Shown: piece by piece, positions 55,523-64,000 of the stretch
Numbering within the stretch: position 1 is the stretch's first letter
Layout: the number at the start of each line of letters is the position of its first letter
Assembly (NCBI RefSeq): GCF_900112765.1
Contig: NZ_FOMZ01000004.1
Span: forward strand, 235,446 to 299,445
DNA length: 64,000 nt
Direction of reading: 5' to 3'
Source of the DNA: Actinopolyspora alba
GTDB lineage: Bacteria > Actinomycetota > Actinomycetes > Mycobacteriales > Pseudonocardiaceae
Position numbers and translations under genes: made by a program
Notes under the pieces: generated by a model
The model's input: only the letters and a program-made list of their open reading frames with translations
Told to the model about the DNA's origin: nothing
Databases searched by the model: none

Positions 55523-56029
55523 GTGAACAGCTCCCAGAACAAACAACACGACGGGGCCGGCAACACCGCCGAGTCGGCCGTGACCTCGATTCCACTGTCC
55601 GAAGAGGGCACCGGTTCCGGAGGCGAGCAGTCCATCGGCGCCCTGGGGCGGGACGTCGCCACGCATCTGTCCTCGTTGGTGCGTGGCGAGCTGGAGCTGG
55701 CCAAGGCCGAGATCTCGAGTGAGGCCCGCAAGGCCCTCAAGGGCAGTGTCTACTTCGTCCTGGCACTGACGGTGCTGGCCTTCAGCAGCTTTTTCCTGTT
55801 CTTCACCCTCGCCGAGGGGCTCCACGCGCTCGGACTGTGGCGCTGGGCCTCCTTCGGCATCGTGTTCCTGGTCATGCTGCTGGTGACCATCGTGCTGGCC
55901 CTGTTCGGCTATCGGCGCGTGCGCAAGATATCGGCCCCCAGGCGAACGATGGACTCGTTGCGCGAGACCGCGCAGCTGCGCCACCGGCACTCGCAGGACT
56001 CCGCCGAGCGGCCCCAGCCCTCCGAGTGA
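55523..56029 (+). CDS. Phage-holin-superfamily-like membrane protein
   Basis: A 168-residue actinobacterial holin-like protein (Phage_holin_3_6 / Actino Holin-X type). A polar N-terminus of about 45 residues leads to an amphipathic helix (VATHLSSLVRGELELAKAEI) and two membrane helices (YFVLALTVLAFSSFFLFFTL; WASFGIVFLVMLLVTIVLALF). The C-terminus is basic and polar. Despite the family name this is a chromosomal housekeeping-type protein; no phage genes are nearby. GTG 55523 is taken, while the frame is open from 55493; GATAAC at 55513-55518 may be a -10 for a leaderless mRNA. Role unknown. Confidence 0.78.
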   Translation: MNSSQNKQHDGAGNTAESAVTSIPLSEEGTGSGGEQSIGALGRDVATHLSSLVRGELELAKAEISSEARKALKGSVYFVLALTVLAFSSFFLFFTLAEGLHALGLWRWASFGIVFLVMLLVTIVLALFGYRRVRKISAPRRTMDSLRETAQLRHRHSQDSAERPQPSE

Positions 56030-56113
56030 GGTCCGCCGCGCGTGGCCCGTGTCCGTCCGGAGACGGGCGCACACGCGGGGCGATCGCCCCGCGGCCCGGC
56101 GCGGCCCTCCGGG

Positions 56114-57301
56114 TCACTCGGTGCAAACACCGGTCGGCACCTCCGACGACAGGGTGGGTGCCGCTGCCACCTCGTCGGCCACCTCGGACGCGGTCAGCGC
56201 GAACCCGGTATTCGGGTCGTCGACGGCGGCGCCGAACACCAGGCCGACCACTTCACCGTCCGGGTTGATGAGTGGACCTCCGGAGTTGCCGCTCTGCACC
56301 TGGGCCCGCACGGTGTACACATCGCGCGTCACCGTGTCCTCGCCGTAGATGTTCGGTCCGCGCAGGTCGATCCGCTCCCGGACCCTGCCCGCCGAGGCGG
56401 TGTAGGGGCCGTCCAGCGGGTAACCGAGCACGATCACGTTCGTGCCGGAGCTCGCGGGCTGTGAGACGAACTCCATCGGTTCCGCGTCCAGCGCGGGAAC
56501 GGACAGCACGGCCACGTCCTCCTCCTCGTCGAAGAGCACCACGTTGGCCGCGAAGCGCCCCCGTCCGATCTCCACGAACACGCTGTCGGTGCCCGCGACC
56601 ACGTGGGCGTTGGTGACCACTCTGTTCGGGGCCACGACGAAGCCGGTCCCCTCCAGTGCGCGTCCGCAGTCCGGTGCCCTGCCGCGTATCTTGACGATGC
56701 TGGAACGGACCTCCCGCACCACCTCGCTGCGCGCCAGCGCCGGGTTCGGTGCCTCGATGCGGGCCACCGGTGTGCGGGAGAACGGTTGCAGCGCCTCCGG
56801 GAACCCGCTGACCCCCAGTACCTCCCGCAGTTCGGACGGCAGCTCGCGCGCGGCGTCCGGCATCATCGAGTCCACGGTGCGCAGCACGCTCGACCTGCTG
56901 ACACTGCCCGCGAGCCCCGGCAGCGCGGAGGCGGAGGTCAGTGGCAGCGCCACCAGCCAGGCCACCACGAACACCGCCACGCCCTGCAGCAGGGCACCCA
57001 GCGTGTTGTCGACGCCGATCAGTCTCCGGTGTCCGGTGATCCGCTCCCGAAGTTGGTGGCCCGCCCACATGCCCGCTGTCTCGCCCAGCGCCACGAGCAG
57101 TACGACGATGCCGATCCCGAATCCGATTCGGGCAGCCGCGCTGTCGAGCTGTTCGAGCAGCAGCGGTGCCGAGCGCACCCCGACGATCGCACCGGCGAGT
57201 ACTCCGATGAACGACAGTGCCGCGGTGACCATGCCGTGGCGCGCGCCGGACGCGGCGGCCAGCACCGCCAGCGCCACCACGAGCAAGTCGACCCAGTTCA
57301 C
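56114..57301 (-). CDS. marP: MarP-like membrane-anchored serine protease
   Basis: A 395-residue protein with a CvpA-like four-helix membrane part (residues 1-130) and a periplasmic trypsin-like domain. The catalytic triad is readable: His in VVTNAHVVAG, Asp in EEEDVAVLSV and Ser in QSGNSGGPL. Two Cys (APDCGRAL and the penultimate VCTE) match the disulfide known in mycobacterial MarP that controls activity. MarP keeps the cytoplasm neutral in acid in M. tuberculosis. The neighbouring order marP, nudix, tlpA-like, nth is conserved with mycobacteria (from memory). Confidence 0.92.
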   Translation of the reverse strand: MNWVDLLVVALAVLAAASGARHGMVTAALSFIGVLAGAIVGVRSAPLLLEQLDSAAARIGFGIGIVVLLVALGETAGMWAGHQLRERITGHRRLIGVDNTLGALLQGVAVFVVAWLVALPLTSASALPGLAGSVSRSSVLRTVDSMMPDAARELPSELREVLGVSGFPEALQPFSRTPVARIEAPNPALARSEVVREVRSSIVKIRGRAPDCGRALEGTGFVVAPNRVVTNAHVVAGTDSVFVEIGRGRFAANVVLFDEEEDVAVLSVPALDAEPMEFVSQPASSGTNVIVLGYPLDGPYTASAGRVRERIDLRGPNIYGEDTVTRDVYTVRAQVQSGNSGGPLINPDGEVVGLVFGAAVDDPNTGFALTASEVADEVAAAPTLSSEVPTGVCTE

Positions 57302-57520
57302 CGGTCACCTCGGCTTTCGTTCCTCGGAAGTTGTCCGCGAGTTCGTCTCCCGTTCGGGTGCCCGGCCCGGTGGGCCGGAGCCCGGTGGTCGTTTCGGACG
57401 CGCGGCAGGACGGGGAGGCACGGGACGGCTATCCGAAGTGCCCTCCACCGTCGGTGACGCGCCGAATCGGCCGCCGGTTCGGCGTGCGGGGGAACCAAGG
57501 TTCCCAGACCGGCACCGGGA

Positions 57521-58231
57521 TCATTGTCCGAACCCGGGATCGTCGATGTCGACAGCGGCCTGCCAGGCTTCGCTCAGTTCCCGCACGTCTCCACGGTTCC
57601 ACCCTCGTGACCAACCCGCGAGGTCGAGCACGCCGTCCAGCAGCCCGCCGGTGAATCCCCAGACCAGCATGCTCGGTACGAGGAAGGCCGGGGTGGTCCT
57701 GCCGCCGATGCGGACGTTGAGCCGGTTGCCCGGTCGCGTCAGCATCGAGATCGGCACGCGTGCCACGGCCGCAGTTTCCGCCGGGTCCACCGCTTCGACC
57801 GGACCGGGATCGTGCCAGTGGGCCAGTACCGGGGTCACCCGGAAGGCACTGTGCGCGAGGTAGAGCTCGGGCAGCGTCGCGACCGGGGTGATTCCCGAGG
57901 GCAGCACGCCGACCTCCTCGATCGCCTCCCGCAGTGCGGTGTCGACCGGTCCCTCGTCCCCGTCGTCGGTGGCACCACCGGGAAAGGCCACCTGTCCGGG
58001 ATGCGAGTTCAGGCTGTCCGCGCGGCGCAGCAGCAGCACGTCGGGGTCGCCGTCCCGACCGGGGTCCTCGCCGAACAGGATCAGCACCGCGGCGGGGCGG
58101 ACGTCCTCGCGATCGGGCGGACGCAGCCACCCCAGGGAACTCGCGTCCACATCGGCGGTGCGCTCCACCAGTGGCCGCAGCCAGGCCGGTAACTCGTTCG
58201 GCTCGATCAGCGGTCCGTGTTCCTCGTTCAC
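57521..58231 (-). CDS. NUDIX hydrolase, CoA pyrophosphatase-like
   Basis: A 236-residue NUDIX enzyme. The box is GGATDDGDEGPVDTALREAI followed by EEVG. The preceding LLRRADSLNSHPGQVAFPGG is the UPF0035 signature of coenzyme A diphosphatases (NUDT7/NudL). GTG 58231 overlaps the stop of the tlpA-like gene by 4 nt; a longer frame to 58678 exists but lies inside that gene. Translation is coupled to the upstream gene. Expected to hydrolyse CoA or its derivatives; not proven. Confidence 0.9.
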   Translation of the reverse strand: MNEEHGPLIEPNELPAWLRPLVERTADVDASSLGWLRPPDREDVRPAAVLILFGEDPGRDGDPDVLLLRRADSLNSHPGQVAFPGGATDDGDEGPVDTALREAIEEVGVLPSGITPVATLPELYLAHSAFRVTPVLAHWHDPGPVEAVDPAETAAVARVPISMLTRPGNRLNVRIGGRTTPAFLVPSMLVWGFTGGLLDGVLDLAGWSRGWNRGDVRELSEAWQAAVDIDDPGFGQ

Positions 58232-58881
58232 CGCGCCTCCAGTTTCCGCTGTACCGCCGAGGCGACCTCGTCCGCGGACTCGAACACTTCGACGGGCATT
58301 CGCTCGACCTCTCCCGAAGGAGTGACGAGGTAGCTGGCGGGAAGCGGTTTCGGCACCCGCAGTCCACGGGAGAGCTCTCCCCGCGTGTCGTGGATCATCG
58401 GCAGCCGCACGTCGAGCTCGCGCAGCAGCCGCAGCCCGCTCTCGGGGGTGCTGCGTACCTGCACACCGAGCACGCGCACTTCGTCCTGCCGCTCGGCGTA
58501 GTCCCGCAGCGCGGGCAGTTCCTCGCGGCACGGCGCGCACCAGCTCGCCCAGACGTTGATCAGGGTGGTTCCCGAGGCCGTCAGCTCGCCCAGGTCGGCC
58601 CGGGAACCGTCGCCCAGGCAGCTGCCCGCGGCTCCCCGCAGCCGCGGGGGCGGCTCGCCGCCCTCGGTCGGTTCGCAACCGGGGAGCCCGGCGTCCGCGC
58701 GCAGGGCCGCGAGGTCACCGGTGGTTCGGTTCGTGCCGGTGGGTGCGGGGCTCTCCGGTGGCGTCGGGGTTCGATCCCGTGGCCACAGCGCGACCACGGC
58801 CAGCGCCGCCACCGTCAGCACGATCAGGGTCCACCTGAGTTCGCTGCCGAACCGGAACCGTTTCGAGCGCTCCGGAGTCAT
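58228..58881 (-). CDS. TlpA/ResA-type membrane-anchored thioredoxin-like protein
   Basis: A 217-residue protein with a single N-terminal membrane helix ([16 protein letters not shown]) and an extracytoplasmic thioredoxin domain. The active site is WCAPC in [17 protein letters not shown]. An extra Cys pair ([13 protein letters not shown]) precedes the domain. It probably handles disulfides outside the cell, and its neighbour MarP depends on a disulfide. The ATG overlaps the nth stop by 4 nt. Confidence 0.88.
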   Translation of the reverse strand: MTPERSKRFRFGSELRWTLIVLTVAALAVVALWPRDRTPTPPESPAPTGTNRTTGDLAALRADAGLPGCEPTEGGEPPPRLRGAAGSCLGDGSRADLGELTASGTTLINVWASWCAPCREELPALRDYAERQDEVRVLGVQVRSTPESGLRLLRELDVRLPMIHDTRGELSRGLRVPKPLPASYLVTPSGEVERMPVEVFESADEVASAVQRKLEAR

Positions 58882-59729
58882 CCCGCCGACTCCCGTGCGG
58901 CCGGGTCACCGGCACGCTCATCCGTGGCGGTTTCGGTCGTGGAACCGGTGCTCACCCCCGCGAGCTGCAGCAGCCGGTCGGCTTCCGAACCGCTCACGAG
59001 TTCGGCGGCCGTCCCCGGATCGGTGGGACCCGTGCCGTACGAGGGGCAGTCCTTGGCCAGCAGGCAGGCGCCGCAGGCAGGCTTGCGCGAGTGGCACACC
59101 CGTCGGCCGTGGAAGATCACCCGGTGCGAGAGCATCGTCCACTCCGAGCGAGGGATGAGCTCGCCGACCGCGCTCTCCACCTTGACCGGGTCCTCCTCGG
59201 TGGTCCAACCCCACCGGCGGACGAGCCTGCCGAAGTGCGTGTCCACCGTCAGCCCCGGGACGTCGAAGGCGTTGCCCAGGATCACGTTCGCGGTCTTGCG
59301 GCCGATCCCCGGCAGCTTGACCAGCTCGGGCAACGTGGCGGGCACCTCGCCGTCGTGCCGCTCCACCAGTGCGGCTCCCAGGCCCAGCAGCGAGTTGGCC
59401 TTGTTGCGGTAGAAGCCGGTGGGGCGGATCAGCTCCTCCAGCTCGGCGCGGTCGGCCCCGGCGTAGTCGGCCGCGGTCGGGTAGCGGGCGAACAGCCCGG
59501 GCGTGACCTCGTTGACGCGTTTGTCGGTGCACTGCGCCGACAGGATGGTGGCCACCGTCAGCTCTAGCGGCGTCTCGAAGTTCAGCTCGCAGTGCGCGTC
59601 CGGATAGGCGTCGGCGAGCGCACGCATGATCCTGCGTGCCCGTCGCACCAGGCCGAGCCGGGTCTCGCCGGTGCGCCTCCGCTTCGGTTCGGTGTCGTGC
59701 TCTGGGCGGTCTGGAACTGGTTCGGACAC
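58878..59729 (-). CDS. nth: Endonuclease III (DNA glycosylase/AP lyase)
   Basis: A 283-residue base-excision repair enzyme for oxidised pyrimidines. The helix-hairpin-helix [13 protein letters not shown] holds the catalytic Lys, and the Asp is in TVDTHFGRL. Four Cys at C-x6-C-x2-C-x5-C ([17 protein letters not shown]) bind the 4Fe-4S cluster. A 45-residue C-terminal extension and a 25-residue N-terminal tail are acidic and probably disordered. First gene of the nth-tlpA-nudix-marP run. Confidence 0.95.
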   Translation of the reverse strand: MSEPVPDRPEHDTEPKRRRTGETRLGLVRRARRIMRALADAYPDAHCELNFETPLELTVATILSAQCTDKRVNEVTPGLFARYPTAADYAGADRAELEELIRPTGFYRNKANSLLGLGAALVERHDGEVPATLPELVKLPGIGRKTANVILGNAFDVPGLTVDTHFGRLVRRWGWTTEEDPVKVESAVGELIPRSEWTMLSHRVIFHGRRVCHSRKPACGACLLAKDCPSYGTGPTDPGTAAELVSGSEADRLLQLAGVSTGSTTETATDERAGDPAARESAG

Positions 59730-59888
59730 CCCCCTAGCTTACGGATCGCGAGTCCCGTCGGGTCCCCAACCGGTCGGCGGAGGGGAACGTCCGGTGATTC
59801 CGGTGCCCGATAGATTCGGTTGCGTCCGGCAGCTGCTCCCACGACGTGGGCCGCTGTCAAGCACCCCGGTTGCGGAACGCACCGACGG

Positions 59889-60164
59889 ATGAGCGAAGAT
59901 TGGGTCACAATGACTGCCTGGTTCGTGATCGTCGTACCGCTTGTGATCATGTTTTTCACGCTCTTCATGGAGCGTGTCGAAGCCCGGCTTCGGCATGTCG
60001 CGGTGCAGGAGAACGAGGTGGAGGAGCTGCTGGAGAACGCCCGGCCCGACGAGGTTCGGGCGCTGTTCCGGCAGGGAATTGGACGTGCGCTGGAGCTGTT
60101 CCAGCTTCGCAGGGTGGGACGCGCCGGCAGACTACGAACCCGCCGTTCGCGTGACCGGTCGTAG
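59889..60164 (+). CDS. Small membrane protein, Rv3675-like by position
   Basis: A 91-residue protein with one N-terminal membrane helix (AWFVIVVPLVIMFFTLFM) and a charged cytoplasmic helix (RHVAVQENEVEELLENARPD) followed by a basic tail. It lies between nth (minus) and crp (plus), exactly where M. tuberculosis has the small membrane gene Rv3675 (from memory). ATG 59889 is given; ATG 59910 begins right at the helix and is equally plausible. Function unknown. Confidence 0.68.
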   Translation: MSEDWVTMTAWFVIVVPLVIMFFTLFMERVEARLRHVAVQENEVEELLENARPDEVRALFRQGIGRALELFQLRRVGRAGRLRTRRSRDRS

Positions 60165-60260
60165 ACTGGTCGGTGGTGATAGGCGGCACACGCCGGTACC
60201 GCATCGAGTGACGGTGCCGGTGTCGAGAGCAGCCGCCGCGTCTCAACATGGAGGGACGAG

Positions 60261-60935
60261 GTGGACGAGACCCTGTCGCGGGCCGGCATCTTCCAGGGTG
60301 TGGAGCCGGCCGCCGCGGAGGCACTTACGCAATCGCTGGAACCGGTGGAGTTCTCGCGGGGACACGTGATTTTCGCCGAGGGGGAGCCGGGGGATCGCCT
60401 CTACATCCTCCAGTCCGGCAAGGTCAAGCTGGGCAGGAAATCCCCGGACGGTCGGGAGAACCTGCTCGCGATCATGGGCCCCTCGGACATGTTCGGGGAG
60501 CTGTCCATCTTCGATCCGGGACCGCGGACATCGACCGCCACGACGGTGACCGACGTGCGGGCGTTGACCATGGACCGCAGTGCGCTGCGGCAGTGGATCG
60601 GAACTCGGCCGGAGATCGCCGAACAGCTGCTCCGGGTCGTGGCCCGCAGGCTGCGCCGGACGAACGGCATGCTCGCTGATCTGATCTTCACGGACGTCCC
60701 CGGTCGGGTCGCCAAGGCGTTGTTGCAGCTCGCGCAACGTTTCGGCAGCCAGGAGTCCGGTCTGCTGCGGGTCACGCACGATCTGACCCAGGAGGAGATC
60801 GCGCAGTACGTCGGGGCTTCCCGGGAAACCGTCAACAAGGCGTTGGCCGACTTCGCGCATCGCGGATGGCTGCGGCTCGAGGGCAAGAGCGTGCTGATCC
60901 TCGATCCCGAGCGGCTGGCGCGCCGTGCCCGCTGA
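60261..60935 (+). CDS. crp: CRP/FNR-family cAMP receptor regulator (Crp/GlxR-like)
   Basis: A 224-residue global regulator. The N-terminal cyclic-nucleotide-binding domain has [18 protein letters not shown] and the phosphate-binding cassette [18 protein letters not shown]. The HTH is [23 protein letters not shown] 60261 has GGAGG 8 nt upstream. By position it is the orthologue of M. tuberculosis Crp (Rv3676) and corynebacterial GlxR, which control carbon and energy genes, often including acs. Confidence 0.94.
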   Translation: MDETLSRAGIFQGVEPAAAEALTQSLEPVEFSRGHVIFAEGEPGDRLYILQSGKVKLGRKSPDGRENLLAIMGPSDMFGELSIFDPGPRTSTATTVTDVRALTMDRSALRQWIGTRPEIAEQLLRVVARRLRRTNGMLADLIFTDVPGRVAKALLQLAQRFGSQESGLLRVTHDLTQEEIAQYVGASRETVNKALADFAHRGWLRLEGKSVLILDPERLARRAR

Positions 60936-61095
60936 TTCCGTTCGCGGAGAGCGGGACCTCGCGTAGTCGACGCCGGTTTCGGCGTCCGCGACACACCGAC
61001 CGCCCACTGCTTCGCGCCTGACGGGCGCGGTTGGAGCGGCCGGTGCGTATCAACATGTCCGCACACCTTCGGTGCTAGCGGTACTTCACGTGGGA

Positions 61096-61121
61096 CGGCC
61101 GGCCCCGAGCGGGGGCCGGCC
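61096..61121 (+). terminator. GC-rich hairpin after crp
   Basis: CGGCCGGCCCC (61096-61106) pairs with GGGGGCCGGCC (61111-61121), about 160 nt past the crp stop. A tandem 18-bp repeat CCCCGCGTGTCCGGAGTG (61120-61137, 61138-61155) follows. Confidence 0.55.
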
Positions 61122-61155
61122 CCGCGTGTCCGGAGTGCCCCGCGTGTCCGGAGTG

Positions 61156-61650
61156 TTCGCAACGCTCCCACTGTTCGGGAAGCCTGATCCGGCACGGCCC
61201 CCACATACCGGTGCGCACAAAAAGAAGGAACCGGGCGCCACCCCCGACGCGGCGCTCCGGCTCCCTCTTCTCGCGTGGTCCGTCCCCCGACCAACCACGC
61301 TTTTTCCCCGATCCCTCGATGGTCGGCCCCGAACCAACGCATCGAAGGCTTGTTCTTCGGTTCTCCCGCCGTCGAGTCGACCGCGGTGCGGCTCTGACGA
61401 CCGGTTCCCGATGGCTACGCCGAGTGTTCTCACGATCACTCGTGCGTTGCACACTCTCAGCTTGCGCCATTCGAGCCGTCTTGCCAAGCCCTTTCACTCA
61501 TGAAGACGTATCGGAAGCGCCCGGGGTTGCGTGTCGGTCCCGAATTTTTCGGTTCTTTTTCGGCGGGTCCACTTGATCGGGCTGACCTGCGAATTCGTTT
61601 CGTGTCGCGTCCGGGTAGCCGGTCGGATGGTGAGCGGGATAACGCGAAAA
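61156..61650. other. Non-coding region between crp and the MFS gene
   Basis: About 500 bp of lower GC than the surroundings, with runs such as CACAAAAAGAAGG and TTTTTCGG. Overlapping frames on both strands are Arg/Pro-rich and unconvincing. No RNA gene was recognised. Confidence 0.4.
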
Positions 61651-61652
61651 CC

Positions 61653-61672
61653 AGTGGTACTGCCGTACCACT
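61653..61672. promoter_or_regulatory. Perfect inverted repeat just before the MFS gene
   Basis: AGTGGTAC-TGCC-GTACCACT (8-bp arms, 4-nt centre) ends 3 nt before GTG 61676. GATAAC at 61639-61644 could be the -10, which would place the repeat at the transcript start. It looks like a repressor operator or start-blocking hairpin. Confidence 0.5.
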
Positions 61673-61675
61673 TTC

Positions 61676-62935
61676 GTGATACTGGCACGCGTGTCCCACT
61701 CCGTCTCACTGGCCGACTACCGCGCGGCGCTGCGTACCAGAGGTGCCGCCGCTCCCGTACTGACCTCGTTGCTCGCCAGGCTGCCCGTTGCGATGATCGG
61801 ACTGGCCCTGTTGCTCTATGTGCAACGAGTGACCGGTTCCTTCGGCGTGGCCGGACTGGTCTCGGCGGGCAACCTCGTGGGCGTGGCCGTCGGTTCGGTG
61901 GTGCAGGGGCGGATCATGGATCGGCTGGGGCCCACCCGGCCGCTGCTCGTGGTATCCGCGGTGTTCACCGGTTTCGTCGCCGCCGAGATCGCGGCCGTCG
62001 AGCTGGGCGGGGCAGCGGTACCGATGATCGTGCTCGCCGTGGCCGTCGGACTGAGCGAGCCGATGACGGGTCCCGCATCGCGGGCGCTCTGGACCCGGCT
62101 GCTCCCGCCGGGCCGCACCAGGGACGCCGCCTACTCCTACGAGGCCATCAGCATGGAGGTGTTCTTCATCCTGGGGCCGGGCATAGCAGGCCTGCTGGTC
62201 AACATGCCCTGGGCCGGTACCGGACTCCTCGTCGGGGCGTGCTGCATGGTCACGGGCAGCACCGGATTCGCGCTCACCCCGGCGGCCCGGCGACACCGAC
62301 CGGTGGACCGTGCCGACGCCGTCGGCTCCCTCCTGGGTGCGCTCGCCGCCCCCGGGATGCGCACCGTCGCGCTGGCGGCGTTCGGGTTCGGCGCGCTGCT
62401 GGGCATGGTGGAGGTCGCGGTTCCGGCCGCCGCCGAACGCGCGGGCCACGCCGCGCTCGGCGGCCTGCTGCTCAGCGTGCTGTCCGTGAGCTCGGTCGTG
62501 GTCGGCGTGCTCTACGGGATGCGTCCCTGGCCGCGACCCATGTACCTGCGGCTGCCCGCGCTGCTCTCGGTGTTCGCGGTGCTCATAGCGCTGCTGGCGT
62601 TGCCGGAGACCCTACTCGGGCTGACGGTGGCACTGCTGGTGGCGGGCACGCTGATAACTCCGCAGTCGACCGCTCACTCCGTCGCGCTGGAGGGTGCCGC
62701 GCCTCCCGGCACGGCAACCGAGGCGTTCAGCTGGGTCATCACGGCGGTGACGCTGGGCTCTGCCTTCGGGCAGTCCGTGAGCGGACAGCTCGTGGAGATG
62801 GCCGCGCCGCCCACGGCCTTCCTGGTGGCCAGCGGTATCGGGCTGGTGCTCGGTGCGCTGCTCTGGTTCCGCCGCCGCACCCTGCTCACCGAGGACGATC
62901 CACGCCCGGTGCCGAGCTTCGCCGAAACCCGCTGA
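61676..62935 (+). CDS. MFS transporter
   Basis: A 419-residue major facilitator with about 12 helices. The loop 2-3 motif is GRIMDRLGPTRPLL (the family GxxxDrxGxR), and the second half repeats the pattern weakly. The loop near EPMTGPASRALWTRLLPPG resembles drug- or sugar-efflux members of actinobacteria. GTG 61676 is given; GTG 61691 is an alternative with no better SD. Substrate unknown. The operator-like repeat directly upstream suggests ligand-controlled expression. Confidence 0.85.
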   Translation: MILARVSHSVSLADYRAALRTRGAAAPVLTSLLARLPVAMIGLALLLYVQRVTGSFGVAGLVSAGNLVGVAVGSVVQGRIMDRLGPTRPLLVVSAVFTGFVAAEIAAVELGGAAVPMIVLAVAVGLSEPMTGPASRALWTRLLPPGRTRDAAYSYEAISMEVFFILGPGIAGLLVNMPWAGTGLLVGACCMVTGSTGFALTPAARRHRPVDRADAVGSLLGALAAPGMRTVALAAFGFGALLGMVEVAVPAAAERAGHAALGGLLLSVLSVSSVVVGVLYGMRPWPRPMYLRLPALLSVFAVLIALLALPETLLGLTVALLVAGTLITPQSTAHSVALEGAAPPGTATEAFSWVITAVTLGSAFGQSVSGQLVEMAAPPTAFLVASGIGLVLGALLWFRRRTLLTEDDPRPVPSFAETR

Positions 62936-63099
62936 CCGGACTGCTCCGGCCGGGTGCTCCCGCGCGGGAGTGCCCGACCGGAGCGAGCGAAGGTGGGAGT
63001 GTTCTCCGGGCTCGGGACACCGGAGCGGGAACGAGCGGTGGGTTCCGCCGGTGAGCATCCGAGATTCGAACGGAGGTTGGACCGAGTCGGTGACACGGA

Positions 63100-63957
63100 T
63101 CAGTCGAGCTCGCCGAGTTCGCGCAGGTGGTTCAGCTGTGCCCGCACGGTGCTCTCGGCGGCGGGCCGCACGGCCGGGTCCACCTCCGCGTAGACGATGT
63201 CCACCACCTCGCCGGGGTCCACCACCTCGCCCGGGTCGCCGCTGCCGCCGAGCTTCCGCAGCGCCGCCCGCACCTGGTCCAGCCGTTGTCGCCGGTGGTC
63301 CAGGTAGTTCGCGGCGGCCTGCCGCGCGTCCGGTTGCTCCGGACCGTGCCCGGGAAGCAGCCAGGTGCTCCCGGCGAGTTCGGTCAACCTGCGCAGCGAT
63401 TCCAGGTACGAGCCCAGGTCACCGTCCTCTGCCGCGACCACCGTCGTCCCACGACCGAGGATGCTGTCACCGGAGAACAGCGCCGCCACGCCGTCGTGCT
63501 CGGTGTGCAGGCACAGCGAGTCCGCGGTGTGGCCGGGAGTCGCCATGACCCGCAGCCGCACGCCCGCGGCGTCGATCGTCTCGCCCTCGCGCAGCGGTCC
63601 CGAGCCGAATCCCTCCGCTGGCGTGGTGCCCGCCACGCACAGCTCCGGGTCCAGCGCGCGCACCGGTGCGCCGGTGAGCTCGGCGAACTCCGCCACGCCC
63701 TCGGTGTGATCGGGGTGGTGGTGGGTGAGCAGCACCCCGGTGATCCGGGCCTGCTCCCGTAACTTCCGCAGGTGCTCCCGTTCCGAGGGACCGGGGTCGA
63801 TCACTATCCGTTCGTCGGATTCGGGCGCACCCACCAGCCAGGTGTTCGTGCCGTCCAGTGTCATCGCGTTCGGGTTCCGCGCCAGCAGCACGGTCGCGAA
63901 GTCGAGCACCCGACGCGGGGTGCCGGGGGCGGGATGCCGCAACGTCGACGAGGTCAA
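63100..63957 (-). CDS. Metallo-beta-lactamase-fold hydrolase
   Basis: A 285-residue MBL-fold enzyme close to the LACTB2/glyoxalase II-like group. The zinc motif is LLTHHHPDHTEG. Further ligands are His in VMATPGHTADSL, Asp in LFSGDSILG and His in LPGHGPEQ. A C-terminal helical part follows, containing a tandem in-frame duplication (DPGEVV twice). The TTG start has AAAGGA 6 nt upstream. It matches by position Rv3677c, next to crp in mycobacteria. Substrate unknown; it might be a nuclease or thioesterase. Confidence 0.88.
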   Translation of the reverse strand: MTSSTLRHPAPGTPRRVLDFATVLLARNPNAMTLDGTNTWLVGAPESDERIVIDPGPSEREHLRKLREQARITGVLLTHHHPDHTEGVAEFAELTGAPVRALDPELCVAGTTPAEGFGSGPLREGETIDAAGVRLRVMATPGHTADSLCLHTEHDGVAALFSGDSILGRGTTVVAAEDGDLGSYLESLRRLTELAGSTWLLPGHGPEQPDARQAAANYLDHRRQRLDQVRAALRKLGGSGDPGEVVDPGEVVDIVYAEVDPAVRPAAESTVRAQLNHLRELGELD

Positions 63958-64000
63958 CTCGTGTCCTTTCCTGCTCGTCCGAGGCCGAGGCCGGGGTCGG

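Noticed and set aside
55523-56029. Prophage remnant suggested by the holin-family protein
   Set aside because: No endolysin, capsid, tail or integrase genes nearby. The gene sits in a conserved acs-nhaA-marP neighbourhood and this family is chromosomal in actinobacteria.
61075-61497. Possible gene on the minus strand between crp and the MFS gene
   Set aside because: Arg/Gly/Ser-rich frame including the tandem 18-bp repeat and the post-crp hairpin; no SD, no hydrophobic core, and a competing frame on the same strand of similar length.

Overview
The window is chromosomal DNA from a high-GC, filamentous-type actinobacterium. GTG and TTG starts are common, C/G dominates third codon positions, and SD motifs of the GGAGG type sit before most starts. 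Gene order matches the origin-proximal region of mycobacteria and Pseudonocardiaceae: tadA, ffs, dnaX, ybaB, recR; leuA, ask, asd; dpp; acs; then the marP-nudix-tlpA-nth / Rv3675-like / crp / Rv3677c-like block (M. tuberculosis comparisons are from memory). The gene content would suit a Saccharopolyspora or Actinopolyspora relative, but the genus cannot be fixed from the sequence alone.

Layout. 0-3 kb: tadA end, a CsbD stress protein, two tRNA-Ser genes facing each other around a two-gene secreted-protein operon (betagamma-crystallin/I36-like plus a possible aerolysin-fold protein), and SRP RNA. 3-7.5 kb: dnaX-ybaB-recR and a P-loop kinase. 7.7-13.5 kb: a complete oligopeptide ABC importer. 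14-16.3 kb: leuA with a newly noticed leucine-rich leader peptide and hairpin. 16.4-21 kb: twin small membrane proteins, LysR, nitroreductase, GT-C glycosyltransferase. 21-24.3 kb: ask-asd and a Uma2 nuclease gene. 24.4-27.7 kb: gluconate kinase and permease. 28-30.2 kb: Fur-family regulator and catalase. 30.4-40.7 kb: GT87 transferase, then an iniB-iniA-iniC-like dynamin cluster divergent from an Hsp70-like gene and an IniR/MalT-like regulator. 41-50.7 kb: esterase, FMN reductase, Dps, DUF1059 and an inserted ABC exporter flanked by a duplicated gene end, then OYE, nucleoside hydrolase, degenerate Fic and DUF1697. 51-64 kb: acs, nhaA, holin-like protein, marP block, crp, MFS and metallo-beta-lactamase-fold genes.

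The most unusual feature is a family of intergenic palindromic repeats. Five composite elements (about 220-310 bp) combine a long hairpin (arms up to 29 bp, perfect in one copy) with two or three copies of an 18-bp hairpin core (CGATTTC-GCGA-GAAATCG), mostly set 52-54 bp apart. A separate hairpin module shares the loop motif GTAGGTCGCTAC with the long hairpin. Single hairpins of the same core type follow several other genes. All lie just after gene 3' ends. I recognise no named repeat family here. The second system worth attention is the iniBAC-like cluster with its added Hsp70-like ATPase. I saw no CRISPR array, no insertion sequence with a transposase and no prophage.
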